Part shown: positions 19,791 through 28,453 of the stretch, piece by piece
Position numbering within the stretch: position 1 is the stretch's first letter
Layout of the letters: every line of letters starts with the position of its first letter
Assembly: GCA_036794825.1 (NCBI GenBank)
Contig: DAIRGA010000004.1
Location: 1-64,000 of the forward strand
Source of the DNA: RZYY01 sp036794825
Lineage (GTDB): Bacteria; Bacteroidota; Bacteroidia; Bacteroidales; 4484-276
Length of the DNA: 64,000 nt
Reading direction: 5' to 3'
Made by a program: the position numbers and the translations under genes
The notes under the pieces: generated by a model
Told to the model about the DNA's origin: nothing
Databases searched by the model: none
Seen by the model: the letters and a program-made list of their open reading frames with translations, nothing else

Positions 19791-21764
19791 ATGAAAACTA
19801 TTGCAAAATACATGATGAAAGCCGGACTGAAGATTTTGAAGTGCGCTGCAATAATTTTGATCTGTGTTTACACTTTTAATAATAGCATTGCACAGCCGCT
19901 CTCCACTAATTCGAAAAAAGCCATCAGGTTTTATGAAGAAGGAAAGACTCAATTCGGACTTTTAGAATATACTTCTGCAAAAGTAAGTCTGGAAAAGGCT
20001 GTTTCGGCAGATGAAAATTTCCTGGAAGCCTACATGCTCCTTGGGGATATTCATCGTACGCTGAAGGAATACAGGGAGGCAGCCCAGATTTATGACAAGG
20101 TCATCAGTATCAATGCACAAAAGTACCCGGAGGTATATTATTTTTCAGGATTGATAAGTTTTGAACTTCAGCATTACCCGCTATGCATCGAACGGCTCAA
20201 TCGCTTTCTTGAAATTGACCGAAAAAATGCTGCAAGGATCAGAGAGGCCGAATTTTTCATTGCATCAAGCCATTTTGCTATCCAGGCGATTTCAAACCCC
20301 GTCGCTTTTCAGCCGGTTAATCTAGGAAAAAACATCAACACCGCTGATGATGAGTTCATTAATGCCATCAGCCCGGATGAATTGTATCTCTATTTTACCG
20401 GAAGAGACCCAAATCAAAGCGCTTCTCAATCATCCGACCGGTTTTTTTATACCGGCCGCGATAATGAAAATTCTGCCTGGCCAGCTTCAAAGCCAGTTCC
20501 GCCACCTTTAAATACCATGAACAATCAGGGAGCGCTGAGCCTGACCCATGATGGGAAGTACCTGCTTTTTGCCGGTTGTCAGTGGCCGGGTGGCTATGGC
20601 AGTTGTGATATTTATGCAGCCAGAATTATTAACGAGCAGTTTGGAGAACCGCTAAATTTGGGAAACCCTGTAAACAGCTCCGCATGGGACTCGCAGCCAT
20701 CGCTGGCTCCGGATGGCCGGACCCTCTATTTTTCAAGCACCAGGCAAGGTGGTTTGGGTAAGTCAGATATTTGGAAAAGCTATCTTAAAGATGATGGAGA
20801 ATGGAGTGCTCCGGAAAACCTTGGTTTTAAGATTAACACTGTTGGCTCCGAAATGGCGCCATATCTCCATCCCGACGGAAGAACACTCTATTTTTCCTCC
20901 GACCGGCATCCGGGAATGGGTGGAATTGACCTGTTTATGTCGAAAATGGATGAAAATGGTGAATGGTCTGATCCCGTTAATCTTGGATACCCTATCAATA
21001 CACCGGGCGACGAAATCAATATCATCGTCAATGCCAGAGGCGACGCTGCTTACATTTCTGCAAAACTTCCTGAAGGAACCGGGGGCTACGACATTTATCA
21101 ATTTGAACTGCACCCGGCAATCAGGCCAGAATCCTCATCATACATTAAAGGTGTGGTTGCAGATGCAAAAACCGGGAAAAAGCTTTCGGCGGGATTCTTG
21201 CTCATTAACCTAATTACGGGACTTGAGGTCGTCCAATCCTTTTCAGATGAAAAAACCGGTGAGTTTTTACTTTGCCTCCCCACCAGCCGCGACTACGCAC
21301 TGAATGTTTCGAAAGAGGGTTATCTATTTCACAGCGAACACTTTTCACTTTCAGGTTACAACGAAATTTCAAAACCGTTTTTACTGGATATTGCTTTAAA
21401 CCCGATACTTCCTGGAGAGATTTCAATTATGCGGAATACCTTTTTTGATACCGGAAAGACTGATTTAAAAGAGGAATCGCTGGTGGAACTGGGAATGATT
21501 CTGCAATTTCTCAATCAAAATCCATCCATAAAAGTGGAAATTAGCGGACATACGGATAATGTGGGAACCGAGAGTTACAATCTGAACTTGTCGGAACAGC
21601 GGGCAAAAGCGGTGGTGGATTACCTGAGAGGTCAAGGGATTGATGCCGGCAGGCTGCAGCACAAAGGTTACGGGTACAATCAGCCGGTAACTTCCAACGA
21701 AACCGAAGAGGGTAGAGCTACAAATCGCAGAACGGAGATCAAAATACTTGAAGTGGCCAGGTAG
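19791..21764 (+). CDS. PorE-like OmpA-family protein (TPR, PD40 propeller, CRD, OmpA)
   Basis: About 657 residues from ATG 19791; an in-frame TTG at 19773 is a weaker alternative. The signal sequence is KCAAIILICVYTFNNSIAQ. Order: TPR-like helices (about 30-155, LEYTSAKVSLEKAV...EAYMLLGDIH), PD40/WD40-like blades (about 170-430; repeated PDGRTLYFSS with KSDIW or GIDLF), a carboxypeptidase-regulatory-like domain (about 445-525, SYIKGVVADAKTGKKL), and an OmpA peptidoglycan-binding domain (about 545-657, ISGHTDNVGTESYNLNLSEQRA). This order is that of PorE, which anchors the T9SS outer-membrane complex to peptidoglycan. Bacteroidota carry several paralogues, so a true PorE role is inferred; it fits the many T9SS clients nearby. 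I saw no clear lipobox. Confidence 0.85.
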   Translation: MKTIAKYMMKAGLKILKCAAIILICVYTFNNSIAQPLSTNSKKAIRFYEEGKTQFGLLEYTSAKVSLEKAVSADENFLEAYMLLGDIHRTLKEYREAAQIYDKVISINAQKYPEVYYFSGLISFELQHYPLCIERLNRFLEIDRKNAARIREAEFFIASSHFAIQAISNPVAFQPVNLGKNINTADDEFINAISPDELYLYFTGRDPNQSASQSSDRFFYTGRDNENSAWPASKPVPPPLNTMNNQGALSLTHDGKYLLFAGCQWPGGYGSCDIYAARIINEQFGEPLNLGNPVNSSAWDSQPSLAPDGRTLYFSSTRQGGLGKSDIWKSYLKDDGEWSAPENLGFKINTVGSEMAPYLHPDGRTLYFSSDRHPGMGGIDLFMSKMDENGEWSDPVNLGYPINTPGDEINIIVNARGDAAYISAKLPEGTGGYDIYQFELHPAIRPESSSYIKGVVADAKTGKKLSAGFLLINLITGLEVVQSFSDEKTGEFLLCLPTSRDYALNVSKEGYLFHSEHFSLSGYNEISKPFLLDIALNPILPGEISIMRNTFFDTGKTDLKEESLVELGMILQFLNQNPSIKVEISGHTDNVGTESYNLNLSEQRAKAVVDYLRGQGIDAGRLQHKGYGYNQPVTSNETEEGRATNRRTEIKILEVAR

Positions 21765-21775
21765 GTAAAATTCTG

Positions 21776-23020
21776 TCATTCAACATTTTTCAGCTCCAAT
21801 CTCACCATATTAAGCGCTTCCAGGGCAGCTTTCCGGATGTTTCGCCCGCGGTGCTCGCCAAACAAGAAATTTCGGGCAATGGTTTTTTCGGGAGTTGCCA
21901 TTGCAATCCAGGTAGTTCCAACCGGTTTTTCGTCCGAACCACCATCAGGCCCTGCAATACCCGTAACTGCGATGCCATAATCCGTATTCAGTTTTATCCT
22001 GACATTTTCCGCCATTTGACGGGCAACCTGCTCACTTACAGCCCCGAAGTCCATTAGGCCCCTCTCGTCAACCCCCAGTAAATCCATTTTAATCTGGTTG
22101 GAATAAGCAATCACAGAGCCTTTATAATAAACAGAGCTACCCGGAATTCCGGTTATTAGATGAGCAATGTAACCGCCGGTACAACTTTCGGCTGTTGAAA
22201 GGCTTTTACCGGCAGATTTCAACATTCTGCCAACTACTTCTTCCAGAGTTTCGGTACCAAAACCAAAAACCAGGTCTGGAATTATTTTCAGTAATTGAGC
22301 GGTCTGCTCCTCTATCTGCATTTGGAGATCTGACTTGTTTTCGCCGGCAGCCGTCAATCGTAACCTCACCATGCCGGGCTGAGGCAAATAGGCCAGCTTG
22401 ATATTTTTTGGCAGGTTATCTTCCCAATCTTCGATGGTTTTGGCTAAAAATGATTCGCCAACTCCTTGAGTTAGTATGGTTTGATGAAGAATAAAAAGGG
22501 CGGAGGTATATTTTGCAAGTTTGGGTATGACATGGTTAGTAAACATCGGCATCATCTCGAAAGGCACGCCGGGCATTGAAACGTAGAATTTGCCGTTTTT
22601 CTCAAACCACATGCCCGGCGCAGTACCTTCAGGGTTTGGCAGCGGTGTACAAACCGCCGGTACTTCAGCCTGTTTGCGGTTGAGTTCTGTAACTTTCAGT
22701 CCTCTGTGTTTAAAGAGGCGCTCAATATTGATGTAAGCATCATGATTAAAAACAAGATGAGTATCGAAAAACTCACATAACACCGACTTGGTAACATCGT
22801 CTTTGGTAGGGCCAAGTCCACCGGTAATCAAAATAATATCAGCACGTTGCGTGGCATCCTCCAGTGCCGCAAGAATGTGTTCGCGGCTGTCGGAAACACT
22901 ACTGATCTGATACACCTTCACTCCGGCCAGGTTCAGTTGCTCGCCAAGCCATGCCGAATTGGTATCCACCACCTGGCCAATCAGCAATTCATCGCCTATT
23001 GTAATTATCTCCGCTTTCAT
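21776..23020 (-). CDS. cinA: CinA family protein (nicotinamide-nucleotide amidase / ADP-ribose pyrophosphatase type)
   Basis: 414 residues, full length. The N-terminal MoCF/COG1058 domain (about 1-170) has EIITIGDELLIGQVVDTN and TGGLGPTKDD. The C-terminal amidase domain (about 255-410) has STAESCTGGYIAHLIT, YSNQIKMDLLGV and VTGIAGPDGG, matching the deamidase of pyridine-nucleotide recycling (NMN to nicotinate mononucleotide). It converges on the PorE-like gene with 11 bp between stops and is divergent from the phosphorylase at 23095, with which it shares a symmetric promoter. Confidence 0.95.
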   Translation of the reverse strand: MKAEIITIGDELLIGQVVDTNSAWLGEQLNLAGVKVYQISSVSDSREHILAALEDATQRADIILITGGLGPTKDDVTKSVLCEFFDTHLVFNHDAYINIERLFKHRGLKVTELNRKQAEVPAVCTPLPNPEGTAPGMWFEKNGKFYVSMPGVPFEMMPMFTNHVIPKLAKYTSALFILHQTILTQGVGESFLAKTIEDWEDNLPKNIKLAYLPQPGMVRLRLTAAGENKSDLQMQIEEQTAQLLKIIPDLVFGFGTETLEEVVGRMLKSAGKSLSTAESCTGGYIAHLITGIPGSSVYYKGSVIAYSNQIKMDLLGVDERGLMDFGAVSEQVARQMAENVRIKLNTDYGIAVTGIAGPDGGSDEKPVGTTWIAMATPEKTIARNFLFGEHRGRNIRKAALEALNMVRLELKNVE

Positions 23021-23046
23021 ATTAAAAACACCTTCAGGATTAATGT

Positions 23047-23075
23047 TACTTTTGCCACTTTTTACCGCAAAAGTA
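23047..23075. promoter_or_regulatory. Symmetric divergent promoter: TACTTTTGC inverted repeat
   Basis: TACTTTTGC (23047-23055) and its perfect complement GCAAAAGTA (23067-23075) are separated by 11 bp. Each arm is a TAnnTTTG -7 element, one firing right to the phosphorylase and one left to cinA. The predicted leaders are about 37 and 44 bases, and the two transcripts would overlap by a few bases. Confidence 0.6.
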
Positions 23076-23094
23076 GAATTATTCAGTGTTTGAT

Positions 23095-23967
23095 ATGGAA
23101 AGAATTAAAGAATCTGAGTTGATCCTAAATGCCGACAGAAGTATTTATCACCTGAACATCAAACCGGAAAATCTCGCTGAAAATGTGATTTTGGTTGGCG
23201 ATCCGGCCAGGGTAGCCAAAATTTCGCGTCATTTCAGCAAGATCGAGTATCAAAGCCAGAACCGCGAGATCATTACCCACACAGGGATTTTCAAGGGCAA
23301 GCGCATTACGGTTATGTCCACAGGAATGGGTACCGACAATATTGATATTATAGTAAATGAGCTTGATGCACTGGTCAACGTTGACTTTGAAAAACGCCGG
23401 GTGAAGGAAAAAATCGTCAGCCTCAACCTCATCCGATTGGGCACCTCAGGCGCTATTCAGCCCGAAATCCCTATTAACACTGTGGCTGTATCAACACACG
23501 GGATCGGAATGGACGGGCTTCTGAAGTTTTACAAGAGCCAAGCAGTGATTGAAAATGAGATGACCGCTGAGTTCATCAGGCAAACCGGCTGGCACAGCGA
23601 TCTTCCATTTCCTTATGTAGTTTCTTGCTCTCCGCTGCTGATGGAAAAAATCGGTTATGGTTTGTTGAAGGGAATTACGGCTACTGCGCCGGGATTTTAC
23701 GGGCCGCAGGGACGGGTAATCAGGATTCCTCTTAATTATCCGGAAATCTCCGACAAAATCAGGTCATTCAACTACAATGGTAACCGGGTGTTGAATTTTG
23801 AGATGGAGACTTCAGCATTGTATGGTTTGGGGAAACTTCTTTGCCACAACGCCCTGACAATGTGCGCAATAATAGCCAATCGCGCCAATGGAGAGTACAC
23901 CGGGGATTATAAAAATATCATTGAGGAAATGATTGTGCTTCTGCTCGAAAGAATTGCAGCACTTTAA
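23095..23967 (+). CDS. Nucleoside phosphorylase (uridine phosphorylase-like)
   Basis: 290 residues from ATG 23095 (MERIKESELILNADRSIYHL). An in-frame GTG three codons upstream is less likely. It belongs to the NP-I superfamily that cleaves nucleosides with phosphate to a base and ribose-1-phosphate. Visible are the phosphate-site VGDPARV, STGMGTDN, the RLGTSGAIQP loop, and NFEMETSALYGL near the C-terminus, where the Glu contacts the ribose. The FEMET pattern and overall layout resemble uridine phosphorylase; base specificity cannot be read with certainty. Its last 4 bases overlap the end of the convergent glycosyltransferase gene. Confidence 0.88.
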   Translation: MERIKESELILNADRSIYHLNIKPENLAENVILVGDPARVAKISRHFSKIEYQSQNREIITHTGIFKGKRITVMSTGMGTDNIDIIVNELDALVNVDFEKRRVKEKIVSLNLIRLGTSGAIQPEIPINTVAVSTHGIGMDGLLKFYKSQAVIENEMTAEFIRQTGWHSDLPFPYVVSCSPLLMEKIGYGLLKGITATAPGFYGPQGRVIRIPLNYPEISDKIRSFNYNGNRVLNFEMETSALYGLGKLLCHNALTMCAIIANRANGEYTGDYKNIIEEMIVLLLERIAAL

Positions 23968-24698
23968 TCCGCTTTCGGCGCTTGTTGGATATTTTTGAAT
24001 CTCAGCTTGATAACACCAAAAACGGCTTCGCGAAAAATCCCCCGGCTCATTTTTGAAGTACCAACAGTGCGGTCGGTAAATACTATCGGGACTTCGACTA
24101 CCCTGAATCCAAGTTTGGAGGCGGTTAGTTTCATTTCGATCTGGAAAGCATAACCAATGAATTTGATCTTTTCGAACCAGATGGTTTCCAAGACTTTGCG
24201 CCGGTAACACATAAAACCTGCCGTGGAGTCAGTAATTTTTAGCCCGGTGATTATCCTGACGTATTTCGAAGCGTAATAGGACATCATCACCCTGCCCATC
24301 GGCCAGTTGACGACCCTGATGACATTTCCGACATATCTTGATCCGATAGCAACGTCAGCTCCGTTTTTACAAGCTTCGTAAAGCCTCACCAAATCATCGG
24401 GGTTATGCGAAAAGTCGGCATCCATTTCGAAAATATAGTCGTAATTCCGTGCCAATGCCCATTTGAAGCCATGGATGTAAGCGGTTCCCAATCCCAGCTT
24501 TCCTTTTCTTTCTTCGATAAAAAGCCTGTCCGGAAACTCTTTCATCAGCGACTTGACTATGGCTGCTGTTCCATCCGGAGAGTTATCCTCGATTACCAGA
24601 ACATGAAAATCTCCCTGCAGCGCCATAACATACCGCAGGATGGATTCGATGTTCTCTTTTTCGTTGTAAGTTGGGATAACAACCAGTTTGTCGGACAT
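23964..24698 (-). CDS. Polyprenol monophosphomannose synthase (GT2, Dpm1/Ppm-like)
   Basis: 244 residues. A family-2 glycosyltransferase that loads a sugar, typically mannose from GDP-mannose, onto polyprenyl phosphate at the inner face of the membrane. The motifs are the N-terminal VVIPTYNEKENIESI, EDNSPDGT, the metal-binding FEMDADFSHNP, GSRYV, and the C-terminal FTDRTVGTSKMS. No transmembrane segments follow the catalytic domain, so it is the soluble single-domain form. The lipid-linked sugar could supply a GT39-like membrane transferase such as the one at 43948-46029, but that link is inference. No promoter motif found. Confidence 0.92.
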   Translation of the reverse strand: MSDKLVVIPTYNEKENIESILRYVMALQGDFHVLVIEDNSPDGTAAIVKSLMKEFPDRLFIEERKGKLGLGTAYIHGFKWALARNYDYIFEMDADFSHNPDDLVRLYEACKNGADVAIGSRYVGNVIRVVNWPMGRVMMSYYASKYVRIITGLKITDSTAGFMCYRRKVLETIWFEKIKFIGYAFQIEMKLTASKLGFRVVEVPIVFTDRTVGTSKMSRGIFREAVFGVIKLRFKNIQQAPKAD

Positions 24699-24824
24699 TA
24701 CAGTTTTTTTAGTATTACTGATGAAAACAACGTTTTGGAATTCTATTTAGTGCCAGCCCTGAATTCCTCAATCTTTCCGTCACCGGACAAATTTGGAGAC
24801 AGGTTATTATCAAAGGGATAACTT

Positions 24825-26717
24825 TCAGTTAGGAAGAAAAATTATCTTTTCCGAAGTCATTACCTGGTTATTGCCGTAAACCACAAAATAGACACCTTTG
24901 ATAAAGCCTTCGCTTAGAAGGTTGATCCTAACTTCTTCAACTCCCGGATCTATCTTTTTTATCAACTTCTCCCTTCCCATCATATCAAAAATCCTGATTT
25001 CCTGATTCTTCCCGGCATTGGACGGAAGTTGAATGGTGAATTCAGCGGATGACGGATTGGGATACAGATTCAGCGAATTTGAAGTGAGCATATCTCCAAT
25101 ACCAGTCGGATCAGAAATATCCTGTAGCGAACGTAACTCAATCTTCCAGCTGGAATAAGTGTAATTGAGGGGGCCAGTGATTGTGTAGGATTTGTTCAAA
25201 ACCGGATCTACACTGAAGACATCATTGTTTTGAACGTTGACCTGGCCGGCGCCATCGCTAACTCTCCACATCCCACTGTTGTTCCAGTGTTGGGTAAAAG
25301 TGCAAACCGCATCCTGCACTCTTACCAATACACTTTCCCATTCCTCATCAATTTCGTTGGAAGTTATGACCTGCGGTTCCGGAACACGTCTGTCGGTTTT
25401 AATGAGTTTGAACATCGAAACATTGGCAATTTCGGTGAGATTATAATACTCTTTCACAAGCCCTGAAACGACAACGCTGTCGCCGATGGAAGGATACCTG
25501 GAGGGGTCGTAAACGAATAAACCGGATCGTGGACCCTGTCCTGCCTGTATAAAATAACCGTTTGTAAGAAAAGCAGTTACAACACCCGTGGTAGTCACCT
25601 GAAGATCCTGAAACGGAGAGTTATTTCCCGAACCCTGAATGTCCTGAATCGAAGTTATCTGCCCCTGGTAAGCCATTGCTATCCTGTAGGAATAGGTCGG
25701 AGCGTAGGTTACATCATTCCCTGTTCCGGCTTTTACTGCAAAATATACCGCCTCTCCCTCTTCGCCGGGGGGAAGCTGAGCCTGCCACTTTCCGTCCGAA
25801 AAATTCATTGCTATTTCAACATTCAGTACGTTGAACTTACTGCCAGTCATCACCTTAACACTACCCGTTGGCGGTGTTGGGTCAATTGTGCATGAAACAG
25901 TAATGGCTTGTCCCTCATAAGGTTGATCGTCAGAAACCGAAACATTTCCGATGGTATAAAAAGGAAGCGCTCCCCCACCCCATATCAAACCAACGAAGTT
26001 TGGATTATCGGTGAATGGATTCCGGTTCTTTTGAAACCGGTAAATAACATTGTTACGGTTATGGTCAAACTGGTCGGTGGGATCCATTTCATTCCAATCG
26101 AGTAGTGTGGAGAGTTTTCCGTGCTCAGGCTGGGGATAGGTATCCACCTTATCCACTACTGTCAGGTTGATTTCACCATTGGTCCATTCGTAGCGGGAAT
26201 CCATGTAAAATATGATTCTGGCAACGTCGCCTTTCACTGCGTTGCGAGGCTCCCAGGATACACCCGGTGTAAACTTACACTCGGTTGCCTCAGGATGGTA
26301 GTAAAGGCTCCAGTCGAAATCGAGGTTGCTTCGGTCGGTATTCACCGAGGCATCTGCTGGTTTAAGGTTATGAACATCCGAATCCATTGGCAGAATCCCG
26401 CTAAACTGGCCATGTGATTTTGCCCAGACGTGTTCGCGGTTAATCTTGTTTCCACCTGTTCCGTAATCGTTTCCGTTTTGCGAACGGCCGGTATAAATAA
26501 GGATAACGTTTCCTGGTACATTGGGATCGGCATCGGAATAATACATTACGTGCCTTGAAAAGTAATAGGAAAGGCTGTTATGACCCCGAATGATCTCGTG
26601 CAGTTTTGTTTTCAGGGCAGTACCCTGCAAACCTTCGGTTCCATTGTAATAACCAACCGGTTGAGCTAGAATTGCACCAGAGAAAAACAAAAAAAGTATT
26701 GAGATGAGTTTTCTCAT
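24825..26717 (-). CDS. Secreted endonuclease I with OB-fold and T9SS sorting domain
   Basis: 630 residues. A signal peptide (MRKLISILFLFFSGAILAQ) precedes an endonuclease I domain (about 20-245). Its catalytic motif INREHVWAKSHG and the downstream DSDVHNLKPADASVN and RSNLDF are typical of EndA/EndI beta-beta-alpha-metal nucleases, which cut DNA and RNA non-specifically. A beta-sandwich spacer follows, then an extracellular OB-fold (about 350-470, ISDIQG-type start ITSIQDIQGSGNNSPF). The end is a type A T9SS sorting domain (LNLYPNPSSAEFTI...). The next gene upstream (26738) is 20 bp away on the same strand, so these are co-transcribed with the TonB receptor. Probable job: digest external nucleic acid for uptake. 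Confidence 0.92.
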   Translation of the reverse strand: MRKLISILFLFFSGAILAQPVGYYNGTEGLQGTALKTKLHEIIRGHNSLSYYFSRHVMYYSDADPNVPGNVILIYTGRSQNGNDYGTGGNKINREHVWAKSHGQFSGILPMDSDVHNLKPADASVNTDRSNLDFDWSLYYHPEATECKFTPGVSWEPRNAVKGDVARIIFYMDSRYEWTNGEINLTVVDKVDTYPQPEHGKLSTLLDWNEMDPTDQFDHNRNNVIYRFQKNRNPFTDNPNFVGLIWGGGALPFYTIGNVSVSDDQPYEGQAITVSCTIDPTPPTGSVKVMTGSKFNVLNVEIAMNFSDGKWQAQLPPGEEGEAVYFAVKAGTGNDVTYAPTYSYRIAMAYQGQITSIQDIQGSGNNSPFQDLQVTTTGVVTAFLTNGYFIQAGQGPRSGLFVYDPSRYPSIGDSVVVSGLVKEYYNLTEIANVSMFKLIKTDRRVPEPQVITSNEIDEEWESVLVRVQDAVCTFTQHWNNSGMWRVSDGAGQVNVQNNDVFSVDPVLNKSYTITGPLNYTYSSWKIELRSLQDISDPTGIGDMLTSNSLNLYPNPSSAEFTIQLPSNAGKNQEIRIFDMMGREKLIKKIDPGVEEVRINLLSEGFIKGVYFVVYGNNQVMTSEKIIFLPN

Positions 26718-26737
26718 CTTGGCAGGATGAATTTAGA

Positions 26738-28414
26738 CTAATTTTTTACCTCAACCTTGCTGATTTCCCAGGTAGCTGCGCCTGATGCCGTACTGGTATA
26801 TTTGAAGGCAATATAAATTGTCTGATTTTCGTAAGCTGCAAGGCTGACCTCACCGCTGTTGACAAAAGTCCAGTTATTGCCTGCAGCACGGTTAAAGCCC
26901 TGCAATTCTACCCAGGTTCCATTGGTTGATGGATCGCCGCTACCGCTGTAGGTGGTCGAAATCAACACCTTCATATCGCTGATGTTGGTAATAAAATTAA
27001 TGGCTTCACGAAACTCCATTTTTACGCCGGTTTTTTCAGCGAGCGAAATTGCCGGAGATACCAGCCAGTCTTCGTTGGCATAGTTTGTTCCCTGGCTGTA
27101 GCCCGACATTACCGAGCAACCTCCGTCGAAATTGCCCCAGCCCCATACCTGGGTACCGGTTACGCTATACGCTGTAAAGGTTCCAAGATTTGAGGCGAAT
27201 TCCTCGGCAAAGATGGAGTTGCCTCCACCGCCGCCACCACCGCCTTCCAATTCGAAGTCAGCAGATTCGCCGCCACTGTCTCTTAATCCAGCTGTGCCGA
27301 AATAGGTTCTGAAGGTTCCGTTAACATTAAGCCATTTTCCAAGATTATCAGGATTATCCACAAGGTTGACCTCTGAACGCAAAGGTTTTCCTGAAGGCAG
27401 GTTAACGATTACGCAGTTCATATAGTTATTTTCGGTTTTCGAATCAGCAATCAGCACATTGGTTGCCAAATCAAACGGGGGGGCATACAAAATATCATCA
27501 TTGGATATTATCGATGTAACTCCGCTCTTCACGGCGCCAACAATATAGCCTTTCACCCAACCCACGATGTAAGGTGTTGCATTTTGATTGGCAATACCTG
27601 CTGCAACGTTGTAAGGATCGGCCTGAGTACCAGTACCGGTTCCGCCGCCACCACCGCCGCCGCCTGTGCAACGTTCGCCGGTGAGGTCAATTTCACCCAA
27701 ATCCCTCACGTACAATTGAATAGTATTATTGAAAATACTGGCAATGGCAACGAATGTACCTTTTCCGTTTGGAAGACTTGCTCCTGCAAAGTTGGCGTAT
27801 CCGCTGGTTCTTACTGTTACCGTGCTATTATTACAATCTTTCAGCGTACGGTTTTGAGTAGTCAGGCCATTTGGATCCGACCAGGTTTTGGCAGTATCGG
27901 AAGCCGAGAATTCGACATCATTCAACTGGATAAGTTGCGAGGTGTAAGCGCCGCCGGTTAATTCCGGAATTGTAACCACCTTAGGGGCAACATGAACATG
28001 GGTTTTTAACTTCACCACATTGCGGTCAACATCCACCGAGTCGAGCTGGATTACACCGCTATAATCACTCAGGATCAAGCCATTAAGATAAACTCGGATG
28101 GAATCGCCGACATACAGCCCGCCAGGATTTATAAGCCGCAGATTCACAGCGCCTGTGGCATCCTGAACATAGGAGTTTTTATAAATATTCCCTGAGGTTT
28201 CGTCGCCCACAACAACACCATAGACTGACATGGCAGTATCAAATTTAACTACCTGTCCCTGATACATGGCTTTTACTTCTGCAAGAGTGACAACCTTGCC
28301 AACCGGAATATCTTTTGATGGCGGTTTATCAAAATCCTGCTTTACACATGAGCTGAAAATGAGACTAAAAGAGGCGAGAAAAACCAGTAAAGGAAAAATC
28401 AATTTTTTAGACAT
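26738..28414 (-). CDS. Surface lipoprotein with DUF5689-like domain, poly-Gly linkers and C-terminal jelly-roll
   Basis: 558 residues. The signal ends in a lipobox (SLIFSSC, Cys about 22). A DUF5689-type OB-like domain (about 35-250, VTLAEVKAMYQGQVVKF...) is followed by a run of Gly (GGGGGGGG, about 253), a DUF6359-like segment (about 260-390), a second Gly run, and a C-terminal choice-of-anchor-J-like domain (about 405-558, FAEEFASNLGTFTAYSV). The two Gly runs look like flexible linkers and are unusual. It lies 39 bp downstream of a TonB receptor gene and 20 bp upstream of the nuclease gene, so it is probably the receptor's surface partner in nucleic-acid binding. Ligand is inferred from context only. 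Confidence 0.82.
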   Translation of the reverse strand: MSKKLIFPLLVFLASFSLIFSSCVKQDFDKPPSKDIPVGKVVTLAEVKAMYQGQVVKFDTAMSVYGVVVGDETSGNIYKNSYVQDATGAVNLRLINPGGLYVGDSIRVYLNGLILSDYSGVIQLDSVDVDRNVVKLKTHVHVAPKVVTIPELTGGAYTSQLIQLNDVEFSASDTAKTWSDPNGLTTQNRTLKDCNNSTVTVRTSGYANFAGASLPNGKGTFVAIASIFNNTIQLYVRDLGEIDLTGERCTGGGGGGGGTGTGTQADPYNVAAGIANQNATPYIVGWVKGYIVGAVKSGVTSIISNDDILYAPPFDLATNVLIADSKTENNYMNCVIVNLPSGKPLRSEVNLVDNPDNLGKWLNVNGTFRTYFGTAGLRDSGGESADFELEGGGGGGGGNSIFAEEFASNLGTFTAYSVTGTQVWGWGNFDGGCSVMSGYSQGTNYANEDWLVSPAISLAEKTGVKMEFREAINFITNISDMKVLISTTYSGSGDPSTNGTWVELQGFNRAAGNNWTFVNSGEVSLAAYENQTIYIAFKYTSTASGAATWEISKVEVKN

Positions 28415-28453
28415 GACTATGAAAATTAAAGTTTGATTAGTGAAGCTTGAGTA

